From NCBI RefSeq assembly GCF_022539665.2, contig NC_081334.1, positions 5,116,424-5,180,423 on the forward strand: 64,000 nucleotides of DNA. Reading direction: 5' to 3'. A program made the translations under genes and the position numbers. This document shows, one piece after another, positions 40,827-57,369 of this stretch. Under the pieces are notes generated by a model. It saw only the letters and a program-made list of their open reading frames with translations, was not told the origin of the DNA and searched no databases. The number at the start of each line of letters is the position of its first letter. Within the stretch, counting starts at the first letter, position 1. The stretch comes from Daphnia carinata. Its lineage: Eukaryota > Arthropoda > Branchiopoda > Diplostraca > Daphniidae.

Positions 40827-43635
40827 ATTCCGTTTTACGTATCAATTTTATCACCAACATCGTTGGTGTTACCTTTATTATTCTGCACGCCAAAGGTTCT
40901 GCATTCCTTGTGCCTTGCCTTCCACATTTGCCGTATCAGCGTCCACACACTCAACCACTTCAACAAAACCCACAACATCCTTCCACTTTTACGATTGACA
41001 TTTGTCTCGAAGCAATGAAACGAAGTGGAACGAATGGCCTGGAACCCAACAGGAAAGGTAATCTATTTCCGCCAAAAAGTAAGAGAATTTTTTTAATTTC
41101 ATATATTGCACATCTAGTTTTATTATTTGCCATTTTTTTTACCTTTTACTCTCGTAAGTGTAAACTTTACTGTTTGTTTTCCACTGTTCTTGTAATGTGC
41201 TCTGTCCACTAGAAAAAAGAAAAAAGTTTGACAATACTAGCCGAAAAAATAAGGACGATGAAATTAAACAGAACGAGGCAAACAAACAATGAAAAACATA
41301 GAATGAACGATACTTAACACCCACAATTGTACATATATATAAGTGTATAAAAATGCTTGTATTTCTTCGCAAATTCTCGAATGGGAAAGTTGCTGTCAGC
41401 CAACCATTACGAAGTGCTCTTATATATCCATGCAATTTATTGATTGTAACCATCAAAATTTATTGTTTTCTTTCATGTCACAATTGTCAACAATAGCCTA
41501 GCCTCTACACGTACACTATTTTCGATTGTCCTTAATCCACCCAATATGCCGTTGCCTATTACTATGCCTGTTGGTCGATCGAAAACAATGTTTGGTAAAG
41601 CAACCAAGAGCAAGCCCTCAATTTTGACGGATTGACACAAACGACTTTGCTGCTTTCAGCCAATGGTTCCAATATGTCTGTCAATTTTCGGTTTGTGGTT
41701 TCCTTAGATGGAAATGTTTTCGCTAAAGATCTTTTCCTCTCGGAGCGAATTCGTCTTTGCCACAATTGTGGTTATTCAGGGCTGCCACGCCAAGGACGAG
41801 ATTTCTAGAAGCCGTTTATGACATTCTTTCTTTACGGAGGTTTTCATTAAGAAAAAGTAAATTTTCTACGCAAACAATCGAAATTCAAGAGGACCTATTT
41901 TCATAATGTCCAATCGAATACGATTGTTAGCCATTTTGATCATTATGAATAATTTTGGGACTTGATTTTGTTCAAAAAGATGTATTTCGTTTGTCGGGGT
42001 TCTCTGACCCCACCTCTGAATGGGTTAGGGTTAGCAAATGTTTTTCGCGTTTTCGTGGAAACGATTTCAACCTTGCCTGAAGCTGGGTTTAAGGTAACTT
42101 TCTTTTCATGTAAATAACCTACCACTGCTACATGTGGTCGCCAGTGTTTCTTTTGGTTCCCTGAAAGTTAGTCGTCGTTTGAAAACTGTGTCGCTCCCTC
42201 GAAAAACTTACTCATCTCAAACGTCTGGTCTGTCTGTCAACATCTTTTCTCACAACGAGGCAACTTGCCGAAACACCTTGTCTACAGTTACAGCTAGTTA
42301 AAGAACCTTTTACTTTTGGCCAAATCGACGGAAATATTCAGCTAGCAGAAAACAATGGATTCCTGTGACTCATCTGACAGGACACAACACTCAGTGCTCA
42401 AACTGTGCTTGGCATTTTCTGATTTTCAACATGAGTTTCAAGTGTCAATGGCACAAAGTTAGAGACAGAGCAACATTGTGTTGACAACATTGCTGGTAAT
42501 GAAAATTTTTTATTTTTCGTTTCTCATTTGTTGAATTTGACCATACATTGTAATTTCCATTGAACATCTTAATGTATTTGTAAATGCATTTTGCATCACC
42601 AACCTCTTGAATGTAGTAGATTGACTAATAAGTAAGGCTGACGATTAAACGGTATTGTATTTTCGTCAGGTGAAATTTGACAAATGCTTCAACGTTTGTG
42701 TAGCCGAATGTGATTCCAAAATGAGAGAATATGTAGACAAGCATAACGAAAAACATAGTGTCGCAGACACTTTTACATCCAAACGTGACGACAAGTACGC
42801 GGCATCATGAAGATGAAAAGAAAACGCTGAGGTGTTACACTTGGAACAACAGACTGAGCGAGACAAGTCTAGACACAAAGAATCGCAGGATCAAAGCTTC
42901 TGTGCAACGAAAACATGCCCCAGTTAAACGAAGAGGGAAAAGAACCAATAACAATCTCTAAATATTCACAAGTGGCTCGAACATGACTAAAAGCGCACAA
43001 ACTGGACATTGACATTCATTCCCCACGTTGCTGTATCTTTTTCGTTTCTTGCTCAGAATACTGACATTATAGGTCGTCAACTCTGGATGGACGTAACTTT
43101 TTAACAGGAGAGGAAGAGAACAGAGAATGATACGACTGACGCAAAGTGTGATCCGTTGAGGGAAAAAGGCGACCTTAAAGTAACGACGATAACGAAGCGG
43201 ACGGCGAAGTAATGCACACGCGGTATCCAACGATTTTTTGAACCTCAGCAAAGGCACTTGGATTTCCCATTCATTTCCTCATTTTCTCTTGTTGTTCCAG
43301 CTATAAAAGCCAACAGAATTTCGGGAGAAACAAAGGCGGAGGATCATGTAAGGACAGGAAGAAATGAAAAAAAAAAAAAAAAAAAAAAGAAAACAAGACA
43401 CTGCCGGCCATTGGATGATGTCACAATACAGGAGGGCGCGAAACACCGTGAGCCGATCAGCACCAAAACCTTAAAAATAACAATAACAATAGAAATGTGG
43501 AATGGAGACCAGAGGGGTCACGAAAGTGTAACAACAAAATGTTTTATCTGAATACTTTTCCCGGTTTTCCGTACTATTCAGCTATCTATACCATATATTA
43601 AGAAGAGAAAATTAGACGCAGACCATTAGAATGAT
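40827..43635. other. Intergenic between GPCR copy B and CERT (convergent)
   Basis: 2.8 kb with no secure gene. It holds the 3' UTRs of both flanking genes. An A-run of 22 lies at 43367-43388. Frames at 41139-41456, 41562-41765, 42666-42878 and 42958-43257 have no motif or splice support. Confidence 0.5.
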
Positions 43636-46154
43636 TTAGAATAGGATCGGCTGTTTATCACAACGATCTTTCACGTATTGCGTGAACCGTTTCAGAAACT
43701 TGGGATATTCTCTCTTATACACTGCTCGCAGAGCTGAAGTAGGGACCCAACCGCCTGGATTCACGACGGAGCAGTACGTGATCTTGCAAGTCAGATGATC
43801 GCGCGTCACCGGACCGCCGTCGGCCGGTGGCTCGATCGACGTCTGGCACACCAGGCAAACCGTCAACGAAACTCGCACCATTTTCCCGTCGTTGGACTAA
43901 AGAATATAGAAAACAGAGAAGGATTATGGTTGCTTCACACTTGGTTCTACAACTACATTGTAATTACCGGTGCTTCATGATGTTCTGTTGAATGATTGCA
44001 GGCGATCCATATATCTTGGGCATCACGGTCCGTATCATTGGGTACGCGTCGCACATGGGACCAGAAGAGCGCATCGCGTTGTGAAGCAGGCCACACCCGT
44101 TTATGAATTTGGAGGATAACCAGAGTATCGTCGGCTATAGTTTCCAACACCTTCATTTGTTCCAAAGTTGCTGTTGAGAAGGTAACGATACAAACTTTTG
44201 TTAACAAAATGAATAACAACAAACTCAAATGCAGCCTCTATTTAGGCAACAAAAGACAAATCAAATAGAAAATAATGTGTGTTTACTTTCCCACTCGAAG
44301 CGGACGTCGGGGCTGAAGAAATAATGAGTCATCTCTCGGCCGGTGACGCCCTTGACGGTGTGGACGGCTTTGAGAGGATCCACGGCAACTCCATCCACCT
44401 CTTCCTCGCGTTTGTACATTTTCATCTCGCCGTCTTCGGCGAAAAGCTGCCACACGCCGCCCTCCATTCCCAGACGAGCGTATTGTAATTGCTCAAGTGT
44501 AACACGTTCAATCTGTAATGTCGTAAAATTTAGATAAGTCCATGGACACAATCTTTACAAAGATTTCACACCTCTGGCCAAAGCGGATGGGCCGGTGCTT
44601 GACTGGCGAAGCGAACCACTTGTTTGTTCTTCAACCGTTCCAAGTATTGCTGTTCCTCGTCGATCTTGTCCAGGCCAGCTTCGACGGCGTCGTAAAACTC
44701 GTCTTCGCCTATGGTACTGTGAGGACCTTCCTGGTAGTCCGGTCCGCCAACCAACACAATTCGCTTTGATTCGGCACTGAGCTGTTGCTGATAGGGGACT
44801 GGCTCATGTCCGATCCTTTGCCCTAGCAACTGCTGATGCGGTTTACTTTCGCTAACTATTCGTAGTTCCTCCAGCGCCTGGCGATAAAGGTCCTCCACTT
44901 TTTTACGTTTTTCTACTTCACGTTCAAGACGCCTCCGCCAACCGTCCTGGCTCTGGGTGAAGAGGTCGAGACAATGTTGCAGCCGCGCCAATACGCCCGC
45001 TGTCGTCGCCTTGAAAGTGAGCGCTTCGCCTCGGAAATCCACAGCATGTGAACCGCGTTCAATCAGGATCTCATCCGGTAAATTAACCGCATTGACACCT
45101 TATCAACAGGAAAAACCATTTTGAAGAAATTCTCAAAGGATGTGAAAAGAGAATAAGCCTTGAAAACAGGATATTGCAAGCAGTTACTTACGCATGGCTT
45201 TCATATCCGTTATCAACGTTTCATCGTCCGAATCACTTCCGATTCCTATTCAATATCAAAATATACTGGATGAGCACTGAACATCACGAAAAATACTACT
45301 AAATACATTCGGCCAGCACATACCATTGGCGTTGACTTCACGAACCCGAATAGAGGCAGCAGCTGTAGCGCAAGCATCGAAGAAACCTTGTAAGGTGTCA
45401 ACTTGTCTGATGAGAATATCCCGATAGGTTTCCATTTCAGCCACTTTTTCTCTCAATCCGCGCCCTTTTCGAAAACTAGAGGCGGAGGCCGTTGAAAAAT
45501 TATTAGAAGTTAACGAAACCGCGCTACCGTGGCGGCGCAAATGCCCATTATTGGATTCATATTCAACCTGTAACAAAGCATAAACATCATCGCTATGTGT
45601 TATTTTCCTGCGCAACTATAATGGTTTAATAATGATAAAATAAAAGCAGATAATGTCTAATGGCATCATACTTTGTGACTCTCCAGAAAAGTCAGCCATC
45701 TCTGTTTCTCTTCAGGGGATTCAGCTCTCAAATACCAAACAGAATCATTGACGCACACATCAAAGCGGCACTCATCAAATTCATGTGGCTAGATGAATAA
45801 ACATAACAGAAATATAAACAATTTAGCAGGGAAAAGAATCACACTCTACTGCTGGCAATGCATATGTTACAAAAACACGTCTAGCTTAACTAGCAAAGCA
45901 AACGAAAAGCACACCTTGATACTGGCTTGGTGTATACTGACTGATCCTCGGCAACCATATCCAGTGTCTTGCTGGGACTTGTAGTATGCCATTACCCCAT
46001 CCTTGATGATGATGTGCCGGTCCTGCCATCCGTGGATGTAATTGGTCCACTTGCTCAGTGTCCCGCTGATCTCTTGGGCCACGTTGGCATTCATGGCAGC
46101 CACTTCAACGTCTTCGTCATCGTCGCTCAAATCTAAGCTATTCTTGTCTGACAT
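43636..46154 (-). CDS. CERT1: Ceramide transfer protein CERT
   Basis: Eight exons (45915-46154, 45672-45788, 45324-45567, 45192-45245, 44572-45098, 44287-44512, 43968-44170, 43636-43896) encode 623 residues. The N-terminal PH domain binds PI4P at the trans-Golgi ([20 protein letters not shown], then [10 protein letters not shown]). The Ser-rich regulatory motif follows ([15 protein letters not shown]) and keeps the RRHGS site that PKD phosphorylates in vertebrates. A coiled coil and an FFAT motif (EFYDAVE near residue 353) bind ER VAP. The START domain occupies about 400-620 ([34 protein letters not shown]; ending KQPILF). It moves ceramide from ER to Golgi for sphingomyelin synthesis. The start follows the MSD-type start of the human protein rather than the upstream in-frame ATG. 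Confidence 0.96.
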
Positions 46155-46710
46155 TACGCCTGGTTGGCTATCGCCACTCCGCCCCTTTACTCTGATAAAC
46201 TCCCTTTCTTCCCTCTGTTGAATTTGTTTTGTATAAAAGGAAAACGAAGCGAACCACCAAAGGCCCACCTAGAATATCCGACGACTTCGTGATTAGAAAC
46301 GATAAAAACACGAAGCGAATGGAAAGGGACCAACCTAATCTCGTTATAGCAGTTCAGACTGGTGTTGTTTCAACATTACTCGTGCTTGGTACTTCACATA
46401 CACACTTGACAACCCAAACACACCAGTTGTTTTCAGCAACAACCTTTTTGTTCTATTGGGTTCAGCAACATACATTCATCGCAAATTCACAATGAATTAA
46501 CTATTTTATATTACTATTTTTGTTTTGCCAGGATAATTTTAATTCGTAAAAAAAAATTTGAAATAATATAAAATATCAATAACATTGGCAGTTTAAGAAA
46601 ACTTAACGTTTAGATTTCCTTGATGAAGCATCGGCCAAATAGTTCTGAAATGCAGCAAAAGATGGCAAGAATTGTGAACAAACAACAAATTTTGATGTCT
46701 ACCGCGTTAC
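46155..46710. promoter_or_regulatory. Divergent promoter region for CERT (-) and Ric-8A (+)
   Basis: A 556-bp interval between divergent start codons. The frame of CERT exon 1 stays open upstream to 46268 but without similarity. Strongly AT-rich toward the Ric-8A side. Confidence 0.55.
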
Positions 46711-48988
46711 ATGGTCGATGAAATTAACAATTTAATTGTTAACCTTACAAGTGCTGTAAATCCAGTTACCGTGAACCAGAAAAGACTCTTTCAGCCATTG
46801 ACAACAGTGATGGATTTCGTCAATGTAATGAAAAGTAGAGATGGCTCGAAAATTCCTAATGTATTGGAAGAATTCATCATCAAAGTGAGATTACCACGGT
46901 ATTTATTTAAATGGTAGTGTGATTTTGCTCATGTTCTTCTTTCTCACTATTTCAGAATGCCAAATCCTTCACATTCCAATCCATGGACACATGCACCATC
47001 CAAACAGAAGTGTGGAATTCTCTAATAGAGCTGTTACGAGATGAAGAGTTCTCCAGTTGTCACTCCCAGTGTTTACAAATCCTGAAAATATTGAGGTATA
47101 ATTTGTGTTTCATAACAAATTATATTTTAAGAGTTTAAATGTTTTTATTTTTCATCCTGGATTAGTCGGGACCAACAACATCTGGATGAAATTGTTACAC
47201 ATTCTCTCATCAATCTGTTGATTGATAAAGCAAATCTCAGTCTCCCGCAGTCAAGTACTTTGCCTAAAGAATTCAATGGTAGGTTTTCAATTTACGTTTG
47301 TGTTAGAACAAGTTTACTATTTTCATCAATTTAGGCATTTTGGAAGCCCAGAAGTGTATCTTTAATTTAGTTTTTAGTCATCTCAAGTCTAGAACACTGT
47401 TTTCCGAAACTTCCATAGCTGAAGCCATTTTCATGAGATTATCTGTAGATAATCCATCATCTATTCCACATGAAGTCATTTTATTTGATCTAAAAATTCT
47501 TTTTCTTCTTACTGCTCTTTGCAGTAATTGCCGGTAAGCAAACCCTTTGTTTCCTCTTGTACACAACAAAATGAGTAATTCAATATCAATCTTTAGGCCA
47601 TCTCTACGTTATTCATTACACGGTATACAGCGCCTGACGAAATATCTTGAGCACTGTACGGCAAATGGAGTAGACCACTTGGATTGCAGTACTGTAGAAC
47701 TTTGCTGTGAAACTTTGAAAATCATTTTTAACTTGCTACTTTCGAACGATAAACCGTCTAATTTGGCAGTTGACACTGACAATGACTTGCAATTGCAGTG
47801 TCATTTAATGAAGATCATCCGCCAGTTCCTGTTAATAAACTCGAATACAGTGAAGAAAAAAGAAGATCTAAAAAGGTCAGTTAGAAGTACGTTCTATTGG
47901 ATTATGTTCTCCCAATTTTTATTAAATTATTCTTGTTCTTCGATTGAATCGCAGCCATGCGATAAATTTGCTTACAAGCATGTCGTTCGAAAGTTATGAA
48001 GAACTAATCCCCCCCAGTGCCAATACCGAAGATGGCTTCCAAGGTTGTGATATCACTACGTTGGTAGTTTTGCTGGAATATTTGGATGAACGCCTTGACA
48101 AAGTAATTCCAAATAGTTTTGGCTGCAGTCGATTCGAAGTTACGTCATTCGATTTTTTTTCTTAGCCTGCTCGAGTTTTGCAAGAAGAGCTGCTTCCTGT
48201 TCTTACAGTGCTTATTCAGTTTTCAAAAACTAACAGAATTGCTCGCAAATTCATTCGTTCTCGTGTTCTTCCTCCGCTCCGTGACGTCATGCATCGCCCT
48301 GAGGAAGGCGACACATTACGGAACAAATTATGCCGATTAATGACCTCGCCTGTCACACAAGTGGAATTTCTAGTAGCGGAATTTCTCTTCGTTCTCTGCA
48401 AAGAAAATGGTAGTTATCTGCACGCTATTTTGGCGTTCGAAACAAAGAAGCTCCATTAATAACACAAGTCTGATCTTCCAGTAAGTAGACTGATAAAGTA
48501 CAGTGGTTACGGAAATGCAGCTGGCCTCTTAGCTCACCGTGGATTAATGATGGGTCATCCTCCGACTCATGTTTCAACTTATTCGTCTGACTCAGAAGAT
48601 TCAGGAACAGAGGAGTACAAGCAAGCTGAACACAGGTTGTTTAAAATGTATATTTGTAGCCATTCCCCGACGTTGATACTAATTCTTTGAAAATGTTCTT
48701 TTCCTTGGGGTCAGCATTAATCCAATTACTGGCTCGTATGAACCAGAGCGCCCCAATCCACTCGACCAAATGTCGGAAGAACAGAAAGAATACGAGGCTG
48801 TCAAATTAGTAAATATGATTGACAAGCTGCAAAGGTATGATAACATTTTCACATTCTCGATTCAGAAACAGTATATTAACTAAAAACATTGTGACATTCG
48901 CAGAAAGGGAATCATTCAACCGGCACGGGTCGGCGAAGATGGTAAACCTCGCGCCATAGAACATGTAATGGAACTTCAAAAAGACTGA
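46711..48988 (+). CDS. RIC8A: Ric-8A (synembryn), G-alpha chaperone and exchange factor
   Basis: Ten exons (46711-46884, 46956-47095, 47166-47278, 47335-47533, 47597-47875, 47955-48102, 48166-48409, 48482-48635, 48715-48834, 48904-48988) give 551 residues, the expected size. The fold is an all-helical armadillo/HEAT-like repeat. Diagnostic stretches are [55 protein letters not shown] and [20 protein letters not shown], followed by the C-terminal [20 protein letters not shown]. Ric-8A folds nascent G-alpha i/q/12 subunits and acts as a receptor-independent GEF, so it may serve the two GPCR genes upstream; that link is inference. Acidic Ser motifs ([12 protein letters not shown]) fit the CK2 sites that activate vertebrate Ric-8A. 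Confidence 0.94.
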
Positions 48989-49022
48989 ACGGTTATTTAT
49001 TATGTTCTTGGATTTTTAAGTG

Positions 49023-49028
49023 AATAAA
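49023..49028 (+). terminator. Polyadenylation signal AATAAA for Ric-8A
   Basis: AATAAA 35 bp after the stop codon. Cleavage about 20 bp later would fall just before the ATG12 stop codon on the opposite strand. Confidence 0.7.
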
Positions 49029-49099
49029 AAATGGTCATTAAATACAAGAAAAATCATATTGTCTGTTGAGAATCCTCTATTTGATTCATAATTTTGTCC

Positions 49100-49657
49100 T
49101 CAGCCCCAAGCTTGCGTTCTGCAGTAAGCCAAGATCAATTTGCCATCAGAGCCGAAGCAGTCGAAAAGATTCTGGACTGATTGGTCGAGAGCAGGTGCGA
49201 AGGACTGGTTGACGTAAAAGAACTGGAAAAGAAACAATTGTTAATGATAGATACTTAAAATTAAATTTTGCAGTTTCATTTATACAAGAGAATCAGATTT
49301 CTGGAGTGTAAGTTTCTTTCTGATAAAGGAAGCAATAAATCCAATTGTCTGAGTGCAATCAACTTCCCACTTCCTTTGCCTCATAATTGGAGCTCCACCA
49401 ACTGGACAGAGCACCACGGTAACTGCAAAAAGAAAAAAAAATAGCAATTCAAGTTAGAAAAACGAACGTAAAACTTGACGAAAACTTCTTTTTCTCTTAC
49501 TTTTAGGTGTTTTATTATCTGCTTTCGGAGTGGCAGGTGCGCTGCTGAGGATAGCCGGTAAACTTTCGTCTGTATGCGAAGGCATTTCTACATTTGGTTC
49601 ATTATCTTCCGCATTTGACGAATCCGGGAGTGTTTCAGTAACTGGATTATTATCCAT
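49100..49657 (-). CDS. ATG12: Autophagy-related ubiquitin-like protein ATG12
   Basis: Three exons (49501-49657, 49286-49422, 49100-49222) encode 138 residues. The first exon is a disordered, acidic/Pro N-terminus ([20 protein letters not shown]). The ubiquitin-like fold begins [19 protein letters not shown] and ends with [20 protein letters not shown] and [18 protein letters not shown]. The free C-terminal glycine, needed for ATG7/ATG10-dependent conjugation to ATG5, is the last residue, so no processing protease is required. The ATG12-ATG5-ATG16 complex directs LC3/ATG8 lipidation in autophagosome formation. If the first intron is not removed, the frame instead stops after a short basic tail. 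Its 3' end converges on Ric-8A, with stop codons 111 bp apart. Confidence 0.94.
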
Positions 49658-51418
49658 CGTTCACAATCAAAGCACGAACTTTGGGGCTGAGGGGTGACTA
49701 GTAAATGATACAACTGGAGACGACATAAACACAAACCATGATAGCAGTCGACAGAATAACATGCTAATAACTTGCAATGTTGCTTTAAAGACGTGTGTAG
49801 AACAAAAAAATGTTCAAAAATAGTTTATTATGATTAAATAATTTTTATTAATTAAAATTATACAAATGATAAAAATAAAAAGCATTTTTAAATGCTCGTG
49901 AATGTTTTAGTTGATCTGGCATCATTCAACTAGGCTTTTTTAAGACCTCTGGTGACGGAACCAGGCGCCTGTCAGAATATCAAGGCCGATTTTCGAGCCA
50001 GGGACTTGGAGTTGCTTCTGCTGTTTTACATTACGAAAGTTGAATGTACTGATAGTATTTGGTCGCCGTTTATTTCGTACAGCCGGGCAGCCGCTTGGAT
50101 TCTCTCATTCATCCCAGCTGCAAATTTGTGTTTTTTTCTCGACACGTCCTAAACGAATTTTTCCTTTTCATTTGAGTTTCACGGTGAGTGTGTTCGTGTT
50201 TATTTGCTACACCTGCGTCACCCATCCCCTTTCAATTACTCATACGTGTGTATGCTTGAGATCGGAATGGTCTAGTTGTTTCACAACCTGTTTCTACAGC
50301 TTACACATTGTGGATTCTGTTATCTGCATTTTCCTCCAGGTTCTTTTTTGTTAAAAGAAAAATACTATTTGATGTTCAGCGATTGTAGCCAGTAAAGATT
50401 TAGATAGGTAAGTGTACAACTCCCTTAAATATAATCCTATTATCCCATTCTACATTATGTTGTACTAGATTGAGAGGATTTCTATTTTGGAATTTTTTTG
50501 CTACAAACTTGCTTTCCTGTTTACACAAGAGATTCCCCACTCGTAAACACCTTGAACTGTACATTCCAAAGTACGGACTTCACTTATCAGCCCTTGGAGT
50601 AGTTGAATTCTTTCATCATCTGACATAGCATTAGCCTAGTTTCTTTCCTTGGTGAATTTAGACTTACGTGCCGCCGAAGGATTCTCGTGACCGGGACGTT
50701 AGTCCCTATAGAATTCTAGATAATGTTTTTCTTCCCTCCTTGTTGGCTAAATTTTTTTCAACAATCCCTTTAAAGGTCTGGGAGCTGAAGCCGTGGTAGT
50801 GCACAGAATATTTGTCCACTAGCGACGACCGTGTCTTGGGGGGTGATGGATTAAGCTCCAGGAAAGAAAATAACATTATAAAAAAAAATAGACACACAAT
50901 CTGTCGAGATTCTCTTTTTTAAAGGAAATTAAAAAACGTAGAAATAAAAAAGATTTTATTGCGGAAAGAGGATAGGCGAGCTGTATTTGTTTTTGTCCGT
51001 GTATGTTTCAACAGAAACGTCTTGCATCAGTTGTGTTCAGGGGTTGTGTGCCACTCTCACCCAACCCATTGTGTTAGAGCGTTGAGGCTCAGTCAAGAGA
51101 GGAGGGTCACGCCGAATGCCTAATCAATGGACGGTCACGTGTCATTGGATTGCCGGGTCGCATTTTTCCAGTCCAATAAAGCCTGTCGTGGTATCTCGTC
51201 GACGGGAAGGAAATAGTTTGAGTTGTACATATAGCCGGTCGTGGCGCTGATCCCGTTTGGCTCTCTATTGGTAAAAGAAAAGGATACGTTCGCTACATCC
51301 TCATCGTGATATTCGGAACTTGTATTAATAATCTGTTGATTGGATCCTTTCTTTTTTTGTTGTTGTTTTTCTTTTTCTCTTAATCTAAACGGGATTGATT
51401 ATAGCGGCCTGGCCGGAG
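49658..51418. other. Intergenic: divergent promoters of ATG12 and syndapin
   Basis: 1.8 kb. The first coding exon of syndapin begins after an acceptor (GATTATAG at 51404), so at least one non-coding syndapin exon must lie upstream in this stretch. A candidate is the segment before GTAAGTGTAC near 50410. No coding frame with similarity. Confidence 0.5.
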
Positions 51419-54941
<3,523 letters not shown>

Positions 54942-57334
54942 AAACAAAAAATGGAGATACGTGCCGAAAAATGAAAGGGATCGTTTTTTTTGTGGGGGGT
55001 CGTCATTATCATCCATCGTTTACATCATTTGTTACATTTTGATCGCTAATCCTATAATCAATTTCACCTCCCGAAACACACACACACATCTAGAGACAAC
55101 CGACTTTTGCTTTTTTGTTAAAAAAAAAAATCCATCAATTGGTTTTCAATAAGTTTAATGCACGTCTCTCTCTCTCTTCCTCAGCCTTTCCAGTACCAAA
55201 ACTTAAAATATCGCGCGCGTGAGTGTGTGAGTGTCTTGTGTGTTTGATGCCAGCCCGAGAATGAATCATTCTGCCAGTCGTTTTTCTTCTTATTGGCCTC
55301 TCTTTAACCTATTAGTAGTTGACATCATTGACGACATCCTCCCTTCCTGTCTTAGACATATACTATGTCACTTTTTTTTGGCAGCTGTTGTGTATCCACA
55401 CATCTTGTCTGGCACTTTCGATGTTAGGTTGGCATTACGGACCCTCCCCTTCTATTCGTGTGCGTAGTCCTCTGCGTCTCACACTGACACGCGTATCCCC
55501 CATGTGCCCGTCTTCCTCGTTGATTAACTCGCAATAGTCTGACACCTTGTTCGCAGTGAAAACTGAAAAAAAAAAAAGAAAATGATAGTTTAGTTTCTTC
55601 ACATAAACACTACCCAACCAACTGACACACACATACTTTGCATACTATATAATAATTGTCTCGTGTATTGTATAAAACAAACAATTTAGGGCTTTGTTAA
55701 TGAACATATTAACCTTGTCATTCCCTTCCCCTTGAGTTAAAATATTAAAGGATAGAGGGCGGAGTTGTAGGAGTTTGTTCTTCTCTCTTTGTGTTGACCA
55801 GTTCCACCTTCTTTTTTGTTTTTCTATCACTTCAAATTTGTTTTTGTTTTTCTTCGGGTTTTTTGTTTTATTTTTTTTTTTTTGGGTCGGCTGCTCAACA
55901 AACATGTTAGCACTATCGTCTCCTCCGCCCCCCATTTTGTGTATGTTTTTCGTTTTTGTTTGGTCTCTCATCGACGATGAAACAGGAATGCCAGAGGAGA
56001 AGAGAAAACGCATTCGATTTTTGCGTTATTTTGATTACGATTCCAAAAACCCACAAACGCTACAGTTTTTGTTTGTTTGGTTCCTTCTTTTTTCGCCTTA
56101 TTATTTTTCATTTTGTTTGTCCCTGTTCTTCTCTCTCCCAAGATTAAACTATATCAGTGTGCTTACATTTAATCGTAATAGATATGGTAACGACAACATG
56201 CGATTCCCAGCCAAACAAAAGAACTTTTTCAAATGTTCTTTCTTGACGCATCCGTCCGCGTTTTGATTCTTTTGATGTTGGCGTTTGTGTTTTTGTTTCA
56301 ATTGGGTCGTCCATTAAGTTGCGCCGCAATCTGTATTCGCATCACGCTCATGAAGCAAAATGGAATGCCGTCACGCCCCGTCGGTTGCCGACAATCCCGG
56401 AAAAGAGCAGAACATCGTTCAAAGCAGCATCGCGGATAGCACAGCCATCATTCCAAAAAATAAGAGGGGGAGTTAACGGGATTTATTCTGTATCCTATTA
56501 ATATATTTTTTTTCTTTTCTCGTAGAACGGGTGACTGCGCTAACTGATCAGGTTAGCACGGTATACGGAGCACGCGTTCACCGACCGTTCTTCTCCTAGC
56601 TGAAATAACGCGAGATGACGAAACAGAACAAAAGCGGGAGGAAACGTCGTCCTTGGCGAATCTTCGTTATTCATCCCACGTCGTCCTTTGCTTCAATAGA
56701 TAAGAAGAGAAAGACAAGACAGTCGAGGTATAAAATAGTAAGAAGGGAGTATATCCACGATTGTTAAAGCTCTTCGACACACGCACAATCCCAGCAGCAG
56801 CGGTAGTTATCGATTAGTCGATGGCGCACACACGTAACGTTATTCGTTTTCCTCGTTGCGGAGTTTGTCTATTTCGGACTGGTTGCATTCACGAGCACGA
56901 ACGGACGAGCTTACTCCATTTCCTTTCAGAGATTTGCTTAGTATTTTGTATTATTTCTTTCTTTTTAAATTCCAGTGTACAATTCGTAACTCTGGTGGAT
57001 GCATAAGTATATTATAACACGGACATGGTATTTTATAGTACCACTACAGAGCATGCGTCGTAAACAATCGCCGGATTCCGAGTCCGTCCGACGTCGAAGG
57101 GCAAAGGAGAAAAATGTTCAATGCAATTTTTAATCATGCAGTAGGAGAGGGGTGCTTTTAATTATCAATTAATAACTAATGCGTCGTGGAGTAGAACATG
57201 TTCTGTTCATTCAAGTTGTCTTGAAAATGTTAGGCAGTTTTCTTTTTTACATGAAAGGAGAAAATGTGAAGAAAACAGGAATTTTTCCGCTCTATAAAGA
57301 TTTTTCAGGGGCCAGTGATTCAATAGAATTTCCC

Positions 57335-57364
<30 letters not shown>
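54942..57364. other. Intergenic between convergent syndapin and LCCH3
   Basis: 2.4 kb of mostly T-rich sequence with many short TTTTGTTTT patches, as expected for a long 3' UTR of syndapin. Frames (for example 55775-56266 and 56319-56501) are low-complexity or lack support. I see no other gene. Confidence 0.5.

Positions 57365-57366
<2 letters not shown>
57338..57366 (+). repeat. T(29) run abutting the LCCH3 stop codon
   Basis: 29 uninterrupted thymines on the plus strand. In the LCCH3 mRNA this is an A-run that begins within the TAA stop codon itself. Confidence 0.85.

Positions 57367-57369
<3 letters not shown>

Noticed and set aside
46155-46268. Upstream extension of CERT to an earlier in-frame ATG (38 extra residues)
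   Set aside because: The added residues resemble no CERT N-terminus; the MSDKNSLD start matches the family.
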